Assembly: GCF_003573695.1 (NCBI RefSeq)
Contig: NC_039358.1
Coordinates: forward strand, 196,815,192 to 196,879,191
From: Papaver somniferum
Taxonomy: Eukaryota > Streptophyta > Magnoliopsida > Ranunculales > Papaveraceae
Direction: 5' to 3'
DNA: 64,000 bases
Under the pieces are notes generated by a model. That model was not told the origin of the DNA and searched no databases. It saw nothing but the letters and a program-made list of their open reading frames with translations. This document shows positions 10,986 through 22,079 of this stretch, in pieces. The translations under genes were made by a program, and so were the position numbers. Position 1 is the stretch's first letter, and each line of letters opens with the position of its first letter.

Positions 10986-13246
10986 TCATACATCAACTTG
11001 CAGATGTAGTATCATTGGTGATACTGTATCCTTCAAGTTTTGTGCTGAAATTTCTGGTGCTGCCACTTTGAACATTCGATTTAATGTGGTATTCGTAGAT
11101 GGGTGATAAATCGTCAAATCATATTCCCCATGGAAGAGCGAAGTCTTAAACTCACCGTCACTACCGATTTCTCCATCCACGCTATATGGTTTCCACTCAT
11201 TGATCAGCTTATCCACTACATCACCAGTGGGAAGGTTGTTGTACTTTTCATCTGCCAAGCACATTCGATAACAACCTGCTGCAGTCCTTGCTGCCCACAG
11301 GACAATCCCCTGAACTGCAGGGTGAGCATGGGCTTCCCTTAAGATCTGCTCCAAATGGAATGCCTTATCCAAAAAGCAATAAAAAAATTGTTAATTCGGA
11401 TACTTCTGTCAGCATAAATATTACATTGATTATCTAAAATGATATACCTGATCTGCACTGTATACGTCCAACTCCGTAAGCCATATAGGAACTCCTGCTG
11501 AAGCTAGAGTATCAAGGGCAGCTCTCACGTAAGGAATGTTAAGAGTGATAAAATGACTCTCTACTCCTATACCTGTTGGACCCTTATAAAACGATCTAAT
11601 TTCTTGAAGCTTCGTTAAATACTGCGCTGGTGACGCCACAGTCTCACCACTCCATTCTATTGTGTTATATTCATTCATGAACATCCTTGTTGGATCAAGC
11701 TGGTAGGCCATTTGGAAGAAAACATCTGAAGCATTTGCCCCGAGCATTTGTTCAAAGAACTGGTGATGTAAGTTTTCGTTATTAACATCCCAACCTACAA
11801 ATTTCCCTGAGTATCTCGATACAACAGATTGGAGCCTCTTATATGCTGCATCTTTCAGTTCTGCAGGTGAGAGGGATTTTACCCATTCGGGTTGGTAATA
11901 TGGGTCATCCCAGAAGATACAGTGACCTCGAACGGATATTCCGTTTTGTTTTGCAAATGCTAACATGGCATCAGCGTCAGTGTAGTTTTCCACCCCTCGG
12001 ACCCTTTCAGTGGAATACCACTTCAACTCATTCCCGAAAACGGTCACCGAGAACCTAGATGTGAACCAGCTCTGGTAGGCTTGGTTACCTAGGATATCCT
12101 TATTTATGACGCACCCAAATGGGAAACTTGCTTTGCTTTGTCTAGGCCTGAAGTGGATATTTGCGCCCTGTAGAACCTCACCCTTTGAATCAATTACATG
12201 AACTTTCACGTCCCTCTTACGTGCCTGATTACAATAATATTGAATTCTCAATAGAGGGTCTCAATGATCCAGAAAGTACGAATAACAGTATTTGAATCTT
12301 CGTTTACATACTAATTTCATACCTTGGCAATACCTTCAACTTGGTGAGATCTCCATTGCACTTCAGTGAACGGTTGCAATGAAACATTGTCTACCCATAT
12401 TTCTACATTTATGCTGTTGCTCTGAAAATCGATGAATGTGTAGAAAAAAACTAATTAAACTCATCCTGCTTCCTGCCTCGTCATGGCTCTAAGTAAAGTT
12501 GGAATGATTTAAGCAAGGTTCTGAAGATAAGATGAAAACAAGCAAATACCTGAAAATAAAGTTCAGCATAGCCAGATGAATTGACAGTGAGGCCACCTTT
12601 GAGCATGGACCAGCAACCAGATCGAGCAACAGCAGAACCCGCAAATGTAAAACCGTCCGTTGTCTTGAAAACAGCCGTTACTGGCTCTTTTCCGTGACTA
12701 ACTTGTATCCAAGCTGAAATAACATCATAGTTTACAATTTGCTAATTAAGATTGACCCTAAAAATCGAAAATATTCATGAATAAGAACATTTTTCTTGTA
12801 CCGGAAAATGCATAGAGCTTTTTCTTATGTAGGTAAATCTTTTGTGAGAAGGTATCGTAGGGTTGATATCTGTTGTATGCGACGATGAAGCTATTTCCAT
12901 CCTTTGACTTCTTCTGCATTATCTTTCCGCCGTTCCCACCAAAAGAAGACCATCCTGTGAGACCATATGTGAACTGTGGATTAACTATTATCCCCCCGTT
13001 GTATTGCGGTTTCAAAGGTTCTTCTAAACACTGAAGCCGAAGGAAAAAAAATTAAGATGGAAAGTTTATATTCGGCTGAACCTCTGTGGACATTGCATGT
13101 GCATATTGATAAGATTTGCCATATATAATTACCTCAATGGTTGCTGAGTGATCGTAAGACAATGCGTCGATGGTGTACTCTACACAAAGTAGAGAAGCAC
13201 ACAGAATCAAAAGCCATGCTTTAGGCGTCTCGACCATCTCCACCAT
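10986..13246 (-). CDS. GH10 endo-1,4-beta-xylanase-like protein with N-terminal CBM
   Basis: Six exons on the minus strand: 13246-13133, 13030-12802, 12713-12550, 12421-12323, 12224-11448 and 11363-10986. All have GT-AG introns and consistent phases, giving 1761 nt and 586 residues. Residues about 8-28 ('AWLLILCASLLCVEYTI') are a signal peptide, so the product is probably secreted to the cell wall. Residues about 45-190 form a carbohydrate-binding (CBM4/9-type) domain ('GGIIVNPQFTYGLTGWSSFG'). The GH10 domain follows. Its acid/base Glu352 lies in 'WDVNNENLH' and its nucleophile Glu453 in 'WLTELDVYS', both present. The family cleaves beta-1,4-xylan in plant walls. Length matches plant xylanase-like proteins (about 560-590 aa). 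The start is the first ATG; a second Met lies four codons on. No stop or frameshift was found, so this is the best host gene in the window. Confidence 0.93.
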
Positions 13247-13347
13247 TAGATAATAAAGAAGAAAACCAACAATGTAAATGTAGCACGCGGAAACAGCGCA
13301 GTAAACACGCAGTTTCGGTTGATAAAATCTGAGGAACAATGGCGGGA

Positions 13348-13355
13348 GTATATAC
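13348..13355 (-). promoter_or_regulatory. Possible TATA box of the xylanase gene
   Basis: On the minus strand GTATATAC lies about 100 bp upstream of the ATG, a normal distance for a plant TATA element with a short 5' leader. It is supported only by position and composition. Confidence 0.35.
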
Positions 13356-13646
13356 ACAAGAGATTGAGTGCAGATCATGTGTACCTTTTGAGTAATCTAA
13401 GCCATATATCGTGTAGAAAATTAAACATATTTCTTCTTTTGTTTTCTTTACAGTGCTTCTTTTATCTTTTCTTGTGGAATGAGACAAAGCAGCTAACAGA
13501 GTTTGTTATAACACACAGCTGCTATAAGAAAGAACAACAGAAAATAACGGAAAATATTTTGATAGAAAAAAGCATTAGCTCGATAAAAAATTAGCCTAGA
13601 GTTCCTAGCTCAGGCCAATGGTATAATCGCCCAATGATTTAACCAA

Positions 13647-14314
13647 TATACAATATAACTTCTTTAAAGTAATACTCCATAATACAATATTCTTGTTAAA
13701 ATAATAAAAGTTCCTGGTCCCGACTCGGACACTTAGTGTTAAAATAATAAATTTGATAAAATCATAAAATAATATATTTCAAAAGTTTCCCATAATAAAT
13801 ATCCGGTCCCAAGTAATGTATAAAATAATAATGCTATTAGAAAAATAAAAATTAATTTCATACATATTAAACTTTCCCAAAATATGATCTAATATGGGTT
13901 TCTTATTCTCTAAAACTCGAACCAAGTTGTAGTTAATCCCCAATAATTCGTAATGCAATCAAAGTACCCGGGCCACGTTGTTATGCTGCAACAAGAAGTA
14001 ATTTTGAAGTGTCATTAATACTTGGAGTGTCTGTATTTGTATTGCAATTAATCAATAATATAATATAATGCTTTTACAAAATTAGTCGATATTTTACTTA
14101 ACCTACTAGTACTATTCTACCTCCAAGCTAGGAATTACTTTTGCTCGTCTCCCAACCAACATTGTGTAAATACTTTTGTTCTTTAATAAAAGCCTAGACG
14201 GCGTTGTTTACTATAAAATAATAATTTATTATATTATCGATAATATAATATTTCTTTAAAATAATAATTTTGGTCCCAAACCTATTATTTTATAGAAGTT
14301 ATACTGTATTATAA
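13647..14314. mobile_element. AT-rich MITE-like element with inverted ends
   Basis: The left end (TATAACTTCTTTAAAGTAAT at 13654) and the reverse complement of the right end (TATAACTTCTATAAAATAAT) match with few changes. Inside both ends are 'GGTCCC' and 'AAAATAATAA' blocks in mirrored order. There is no coding capacity in the roughly 670 bp. Exact ends and target duplication are unclear, so the superfamily is not assigned. Confidence 0.5.
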
Positions 14315-14479
14315 TGACATCGGCACAAACAAACAAAAAAAATTCACAAGAAGCACTCAAAAGCTGACAGGATGACCAAACACTGGGACCAAAAACTACA
14401 ACTCAAAAATTTCTTCCCTAATGCCTTAAATCACCAACTACAACTCAAAACCAAAATATCACTTTTATGATACATGTAA

Positions 14480-16806
14480 GTGAAAACTACAGTGAGACCT
14501 ATTCTCTCAGATTTTTCCACTGAGAAACCCACGGACAGAAAACTTCAGGCGCGCCCCCATTTTTGGGGAAAAAATTATTCTAAAACCCATAATTTATAAA
14601 ATTCTGTTTTACTCTTTTCAAAAGGAAACTACTTCTTCAATTCGTTTTTCTTCTTCCTCCCAACTGCAGATCTTCATCAACACTTGAATCAGATCGAGAA
14701 GAGCGATTATTTGAGGTCGATGGAGCTACGGTTGTGTTGTTGCAGAAAGATAGTTGAAGCTGCTGCCGAATCTGGTGATGATTGAAGAGAATATTTTGTT
14801 GTTGCTGGTAATGAATATGCTATGAGATCGACGGGGGTTTTGAGTCCGTTGCTGCTATGAAGATTGATATGATGAATTGATGGTTTTCTGTGATGGTTAG
14901 GGTTGCAGATGAACAGGAAAAAAAATTACAGCAGCAAGGAATTTCGATTCTAATCTGAATCTGTGTTGCAATCCAGAAGATATTATGGATGTATCAAGAT
15001 TTAGAAGATGGGGGTTGAGATGTGGAGAGTGGTGTTCTGAAACTACAGTTAGGGTATGGAGAAGATGAAGATGGTATTGATTCGAATTAGAGATGGGCTT
15101 TGGCCGTTACGATGAAGAAGGGTTTGTTCTTGAGTTCAATGATTAGAACTGATGTAGAGGAGAAAACAAGGGTTGGTGGTGGATCTGAAATTGAAGGGGA
15201 TTTTAGAAAACAAGGGTTGCTAGGAAAATCATGGTGATGTTGTCGCTTCAGGAGGTGATACAAATTCAGAACATAAAGGTAATATGGAGTTCAATTTGAG
15301 AGTTTTCTTTTGATTGATTTTAAGATTGTATTGCGAAATTGTTTTTTGATTATAGAATTTAGATGGGTTTTAGTTAGATTTGAAATAGAGATGATTGGTG
15401 GTTTGTTAATTACAGAGGAAGGAAGTTTGAGATTGTTCATGCTTGTTATTATGTGAGTGAGTGATGATTTTGGTTGTGTAAAGGCATGAACTGATTGGGC
15501 GTTACATAATAGAAATGGGTTGTTGCAACTGGAATGATGTGGGTTGAAATACTCTTGTGTTAGTAGAGTGGATGATAACGAACTTGAATTACAGAGATGT
15601 TGGTGGATGAATGAACATCTAGTGGATATGTTTTCGCTGTAAATGAGTGCTTATGCACTAGTTTTTTTATGTCATTTACACTCAAAAAAAATTGTTCTGT
15701 TTAGTTTAGTAGGGACAGTGAGCTGCCATTTCTAGTGATAAGCTCAACAGTCGGAATGCTGCCAGTCTTTGTGAGTTTGATGCCTTTCCGGCCAAACTTC
15801 TAGTCAAGCGTAGGCGACGATGTACTGGTTTCGGTAATGTGGTGGCAACGGATGATAGGTTTGGCGTGCGTGTGACGTGAATTTAAAAGAAAATGGAGGT
15901 GTGAATAGTGATGCATGACAGGTTATGCATCTACAAATTTGTTGCATAACTTGTTATGCGTTCTCGAAATTGGTTGCATAACACTATCTGCAGTTTTTTT
16001 CTTTTGTTTTTTTTCTGCATAACTTGTTATGCAGTCCAGAAAACGGTTGCATAGCATGTTATGCAGCAACTTTTTTGTCACTATCGGAACCAACAAAAAC
16101 AAAGACCGCATAACTTGTCATGCACCCATAATAATATCTGCATAACATGTTATGCAGTTGTGAAAATCGATGCATAACCTGTTATGCATTCGAAAATATG
16201 GCTGCATAATGCATAATACATCGAGAAAATTGATGCATAACCTCTTATGCATTGGAAAATATGGCTGCGTAATGCATTATGCATCAATTTTTTATGTACG
16301 CACTAAAATCAACCAAAACAATGGCAACATAACTTGTTATAAATGCATAACTTTGTTAGGCAGTCGAGAAAATGGTTGCATAATTCGTTATGCGTCTGCT
16401 TAATGTGTTATGCATCTTTTTTGATAGCTGCATAATGGTTATGTATCAAGTTTTCGAAAATTTTGCCTAAAATGATTATCAACTCCGATTTTTTTAGTGA
16501 AAAACAAAAATTTGATATTGTTGTTTGTACTCATTGTATAACTCTCTTAAAATGATTTGCAACGATATAAAATTTTTAAAATTCCAAGGCGCGGATTTTT
16601 AGATATGTTATGTCCAAGTTGCGCTTCCAATTATACCCCTGAATGCCTGAAAAAATAGTATGTATAACGAGTTATGTATTGTTTCTTAATAATTTCATAT
16701 AATTATGGGTGTCAAAGAAATAATTATGGGTGTCACGGTACCCAAAATTAATTGTGGGCCTGACAATGATAATATTATTTTTTTTGGGTCTCCCACTAAT
16801 TTCCCC
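14480..16806. mobile_element. Mutator-like non-autonomous element, copy 1 (palindrome array)
   Basis: Bracketed by a perfect 9-bp target duplication TACATGTAA (14471-14479 and 16807-16815), the size typical of Mutator. The ends are imperfect inverted repeats: left GTGAAAACTACAGTGAGACC, right (reverse complement) GGGGAAATTAGTGGGAGACC, 14 of 20 positions equal. Length is 2327 bp; a related copy at 51946-54270 is 2325 bp. No transposase or other convincing reading frame was found. About 15 palindromic TGCATAAC-GTTATGCA sites fill 15905-16445, close to the right end. Confidence 0.85.
15905..16445. repeat. Array of TGCATAAC-N-GTTATGCA palindromes, copy 1
   Basis: About 15 dyad-symmetric sites such as TGCATAACATGTTATGCAG recur with centres mostly 30-32 bp apart (for example near 15940, 15972, 16015, 16047, 16138, 16170, 16202, 16232 and 16265). 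Spacers are partly conserved ('GAAAATATGGC', 'GAAAATTGA'). The close to 3-turn spacing and symmetry suggest repeated binding sites for a dimeric protein, possibly the transposase, or an array of small hairpins. Function is inferred. Confidence 0.85.
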
Positions 16807-16815
16807 TACATGTAA

Positions 16816-17141
16816 ATCATGTTTAACAGGGCACGAGGCGTCATGCGATATGAACAAGCCCAGGAACCGCTGGTTTCTAATGGGGAACCTGACCATACTG
16901 ATACAAGACGGGCAGGGCCGCAGGGACAAACATGTTGGCTTCAAAATGTCCAGAACTACCCTTTCTAATAAAATCCACCTCAGCAGAAATCAACTCACTT
17001 TCCTTGATTAGCTTGCTTTTTCCAAAAAGATACAAAGCACAAATGACAAACCCTAAAACCCAGTTGGAATAATTCACATGAGAATTTTTTCGTCAGAAAG
17101 AAGATTAGATTCAGAAAAAAAGTGCTAAACAATGAAATGAT
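16816..17141. other. Intergenic; left part of F-box copy 2 upstream region
   Basis: From about 17000 to 17141 the sequence is paralogous to about 8388-8525, ahead of F-box copy 1. The paralogy stops exactly at the CACTA end (17142) and resumes at 25207. No gene is seen. Confidence 0.75.
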
Positions 17142-18510
17142 CACTACACCAAATCAAGGATTTTCTTATGAAAAAAAGTGTTACCAAAAAATAGAAGCTA
17201 ATTTCCCTAACTTAAAAAAATGGTTACCTATATGCAGTAATATAATGTGTTAGTTTTTTATCTAACGCTTTTTATCCATTAGGAAAATTAAATAAGCTAA
17301 CACTTCATTTCCATTACAATATTTATCCTAACTATTGATATTTTACTCTTCCTATTTATTTTGTAATGTAAAGATTGTGTTATAACCTTTGCTAACTCTT
17401 TATATAACTGTTCAAGTGACTTGTAAAGAGATAACATGTGTCTTATTTTCTGACCAATAAAAAAACACCAAGTGTCTAATGTTTACAGGGTACATTAAGG
17501 TGACCTCGGCCAAGTTCCGGCTACCTGAAAATGTCATGTTCCGGTGACCTGAAAATATACTGTAGTTCATCTCATGCATGTGCTCAGATTCAAATTCAAG
17601 TGCAAATATATAACAACAATGCTGGTGAAACTACAATTCATATTCATATCTGGTACCCCAAAAGAAATAATTTACATTTTTCTTTAGCTCGTTTCCTGGC
17701 ACAATCTGCGAAACCAATACCCAAATTGTTCAGAACTAGTGACACGGGTAAAGAAACTACAAATCACGTAGAACAGAAACGACGTAAGAATGAACTGAGG
17801 ACAACCTAAACTACAAGCAGAGCAACTAGAATTGTTTGAAACCCTTCAAGGGGGTGGAATGGACACAATGGTTTTCAATGTCATTTCACATAAGAAGCTA
17901 TTAACTATGTGAAGGACTTTCTGATGGAAATGTAAATTTATTTGCGTAAAAGTCACGGTTTGCCAATTTCACATGAGTTAGTGAGTTCCAGAAGCAGTAT
18001 TTCTAAGTTTTTGAAACGGAAGTCACATGCAGAAGCTAACATCATCATACATACTCAGAAAATTAAGATAGAAATACGCGTATTCATAAGACTCTCCTGA
18101 ATTTCTGTTGATACGGAATATTCAGCATGTGAGCCCAACTGGAATTTTTCAATACCCTAAAACACGTACGTATGGCATCAGGTCACAAGACCAAAATGGA
18201 TTTTCCAATGCAATCTAGTCTGCTCAGAAAACGTTGAATGCTGACAACAACATCATTGGGTATAAAACACACACATTTTGAATCTTAGACAAGTTTTAGA
18301 GAATCAACAATGCGGCTGTGCATATTGTCTCCAAGACTTAACCCTACCAATGGTCCCGACTGGCTCAGGTAGAGAAGCATTCCATCACTAAAACCAATTG
18401 ACAAACACTTGCAAATATTAGCTAGAAAGATCAAAAACAATGGAAGGAGATGCAAAACAAAACAAAAAAGCCAAGTTAGATGATAGGACTGCTAATACGA
18501 TACCACCAAT

Positions 18511-18582
18511 GACATCAAAGACTGATAGATATGACTCGTTTAAAACCGCCAACGACATCAAAGACTGATAGATATGACTCAT
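18511..18582. repeat. Short direct repeat within CACTA
   Basis: A 30-bp block (GACATCAAAGACTGATAGAT...) occurs twice, at 18511 and 18553, with one mismatch. It is a minor local duplication. Confidence 0.6.
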
Positions 18583-19177
18583 TCAAAACAAAACAAAGAT
18601 GGGGCAAAAAAATATAAAACTAAAAGTGAAACTTCTTCACAGAAATGAAAGCTACCAGATCGGAATATCATCTTGAACTACCAGCCTAATAACTCATTTA
18701 TAACAGCTTTCTTCTACTTGGCACAAGCTGAGCACCAAAGAACTCTCTCAGCAGGCAGCTGCTAATAACTCCTAGATATCGAAAGCAACCAAGATTCATA
18801 GACAAAAAATTATCCCACTACAAACTAGTGGTAGAAATAATGGTGTATATGAGGGTAACGAGTAGGCACCTTAATGCATCCAGTTCGTTACAAATAAAAC
18901 ACAAATGCTTGAGGGGGGCAGGGGAGAGAACATATTATCTTATTTATTGACTAAAACACACCTTATCAGTTACTACTCGTGTATTAGTAGACACTAAGAG
19001 GCTACCTAAAAACGAATTTGTAATGAGTCATGCAGAGATTGACTTTCCATAAACTAAATTTGTAAATCAAACATGAAAGTTATGAAAAGTGTCTCAATCA
19101 ACAACAACCAATTTTATCAAAAATCTATAATCCAATTCAATAACAAAAAATAAACTCAAAGTAACGTGATATATTAC

Positions 19178-19365
19178 CGCAGAGTAAATTCCATCAGCCC
19201 AATTCCCAAACCTCCATTTCTGAGTAATCAATTTCCCATCTTCAAGTTCTAAATTAGTCCCAGTAATAGACCCATCAAACAAACTAAACTCCCCACCAAC
19301 TTCCTTACTTATCTTCGCATTACTCTGCGTAAAACCCTTCCATCTATTCGCATTTCATCAGTCAT
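19178..19365 (-). pseudogene. Captured AHA1-like (Hsp90 co-chaperone) exon
   Basis: The minus strand reads the start of the AHSA1 domain of activator of Hsp90 ATPase: 'NRWKGFTQSNAKISKEVGG', 'FSLFDGSITGTNLELEDGK', then 'LITQKWRFGNWADGIYSA', ending at a donor-like GCG/GTAATA. An acceptor-like TTTTCCAG stands at the other side. In the real protein this domain stimulates Hsp90 ATP hydrolysis in the cytosol. Two TGA codons lie in frame just inside the upstream boundary, and the rest of the gene is absent, so it is a fragment carried by the CACTA element. The neighbouring 19380-20130 region resembles an intron, leader or promoter but is not recognisable. Confidence 0.75.
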
Positions 19366-20629
19366 CTGGAAAAATCAACAAGGAACAACATAAAAATCAT
19401 ATGAAATTGGTTATTCAAAGACAAACACAGATTCTATAAGTTTGCATAGACATATCAGACCGGTATTTACTTAAATCTAGGAAGTCAATGATCATCTTCA
19501 CTAACAGAGTAAGAAAATCCCCAAATTGAAAAACCCTAGTTTAAGATCGAGATGAAAAAAAAAACAAATAAAAATTGAACATCTATTGCAACAAAGAAGA
19601 TAGACAGCGTTAGGGTTCATGAAACTATACATTTTTGAAGCTCCAATAGTCTTCTTCTTGTTTATTAGTTCTTCTTTTGTCTGAGAAAGAGTAAAGAACA
19701 AACCATTTTAGATCAAAATCAAACATGATCATCAAAAACAACAACATATTAAGCTCGGAATTATACCTCAATCGTTGGCTATTAGATCGAAGAATAATTA
19801 TTATCACAAAAAAAGGGTTTTTTTAATTTCAGGGACAAAATCAAATTTTTAGGGTTATGAATGTTTCAATTAGAGGCTTTTTTTCGATTTCGGATTGGTT
19901 TTTGATTCACGGATTAACAAGGATTCAAAGATTTTTAGGGTTATGAACACGGATTTGTTATGAGGGTTTTGGTTAAGGCGGAGTTAGAAAGGAGAGAACA
20001 GACCGAGAAAGAGAAAGGAAAGCAGAGAAAGAGGAAAGTTAGAGGAGAAAAAAAGTTTAGGTTTTTGTATAAAAAACTTTGGACGTTGTATTCCTCCTCA
20101 TACGGATTGCGGAGATTTATCAACAGTAGACAAATAATAATGGGTTCTCACACGGATTAAGACAAATGTGTTTTTTTTTAGCATAGGTGTGTTTTTTTTG
20201 AACTTTCGTAAGACAAAAATCCAAAGTTTCGTATTTCGAAATACTCTCATTTTTGGTATGAATGTAGAGTTTTATAGGAGGAACGTGTCACCAAAATCTT
20301 AGCTTCAAATTAATCGTCGTTTAGATGTTTTAGACAAAAAGGTGTCACCATGTCAAGATTATGTCATTATAACCATGTCAACGAATCATACCCCTACATA
20401 AAAATCAGAATAAATTTGGAAATTGTTATCGACCTTCTGACTATATATAAATCCGAAAAACATATAAGAACGAATCAAAAGAATCAGAAATGAAATCAAA
20501 AACTGTTACTCTTTTTCGATTAAACAAAATTTCAAAACTTAATGACGATAGATTAAGGGTTTCGTTAAAGATTCAGACTTATAAGTGGAAGAGATCAATA
20601 AAAAAATTTGACAAACATTGGTAGGTTTA

Positions 20630-20913
20630 GTGCTCAGGTGTATATTCCGACATAGTAGGAGATGACATTGAGGATTATATGAACAATATTCGTAGGTTTA
20701 TTATTCTGATGAAGATTCCGAGTGGAAGAAGAGATTATTTAGGATAATATAACATATATTAGTAGATTTAGATCTTCAGTGAAGATTCCGACTTAGTCGA
20801 AGAGGTCATTAAGGATACTATGAACAATATCGGTAGATTTAGGATTCTGATTCAATAGAGGAGGTTATTAAGGATAATATGAAAAACACTTGTCAGTTTA
20901 TAGCTCCAGTGAA
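20630..20913. repeat. Degenerate repeats with ATTCCGA motifs
   Basis: Three to four diverged units of roughly 70 bp, each with 'GTAGRTTTA', 'GAAGATTCCGA', 'GAGGTCATTAAGGAT' and 'TATGAACAATAT'. They lie directly before the 153-bp array and share its TTCCGA motif. Confidence 0.6.
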
Positions 20914-21520
20914 CTAATATAAGTCGGAAACTACGTAAGAACGATGATTCCGACCATTTATAGGTAAAATTCCATCGGAATATTCTCCGAACCTTAAACA
21001 AACCTTTTCTGGCAACTTCGAGATATAAAGTGGCCCGAGGTCGAAACCTGACCAGGAATGGACTACTATAATTCGGAAACATCATAAGAATGATGAATCC
21101 GACCATTCATAGGTAAGATTCCATCGGAATATTCTCCGAAACCTTGAATAAACCCTTTTCTGGCGACTTCGAGAAAGAAAGTGGCTCCGAGCTTGAAACC
21201 TGGCTGAGAGTGGACTACTATAAGTCCGAAACTTCGTAGGAACGATGAATTTGACCATTTACAGGTAAGATTCCATCGGAATATTCTTCGAAACCTTGAA
21301 CAAACCTTTTTATGGCGATCTTGAGAAAGAAAAGATGCTCTGAGCTCGAAACCTGACCGGGAGTGGACTACTATAAGTCGGAAACTTCGTAGGAACGATG
21401 AATTTGACCATTTACAGGTAAGATTCCATCGGAATATTCTTCGAAACCTTGAACAAACCCTTTTATGGCGATCTTGAGAAAAAAAAGATGCTCCGAGCTC
21501 GAAACCTGACCGGGATTAGA
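20914..21520. repeat. Tandem repeat, 4 units of about 153 bp
   Basis: Unit starts (CTAMTATAAGTCGGAAAC) fall at 20914, 21063, 21215 and 21368, with a fifth truncated start at 21521, so the period is 149-153 bp. Each unit repeats TCGGAA and its reverse TTCCGA several times, giving small inverted pairs. The last two units are nearly identical, so expansion was recent. It lies in the middle of the CACTA element. Confidence 0.85.
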
Positions 21521-22079
21521 CTACTATAAAGGTATGCATATTGATGGTGAACAGTTGGTTATTTTCTTGGGAAATTTTCTAAAAGATCAATTTTAAAGAT
21601 CAAAAGGGTCATATTAGAACGGTATGCATACCGAGCATCTGTATTTTGAAGATGTATTTTATTTTTGTTTGGAACGAATTAAGGATATTTACAGTAACAA
21701 TAACCACTGAATAATGCGAGGCAAATCCGCATTAAATTTCAAATTGCTTTCTACCATTGGAAAATCCAGCATAAACCCAAATAACTGTTGACAATGAGAA
21801 GAAATCCATATGATGATAATAATTTGGGAAAATTGCTATCCTTGATATTTCTTTAGAGAGAATCCTTCATATTTCGTCACAACAACGATGGCAAACATGC
21901 TTGATGTTGCAAAAATAGATCCCTTGATGTTCTCTTTTTAAGATTAAATAAAATAGAAGCAAACACAAGTTTACTACTGATCAATCACAATCTTTTCTTT
22001 GGCATCTATAAACTTGTTTAAAAAAATTCATCAACTCATTTTACAAAACCATGTATTATTTATTCCAAGTCCAAATTTT

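Noticed and set aside
15905..16445. CRISPR array
   Set aside because: Regular repeats with 31-bp spacing look superficially similar, but the sites are palindromic and diverged, the spacers are also repeated and this is plant DNA.
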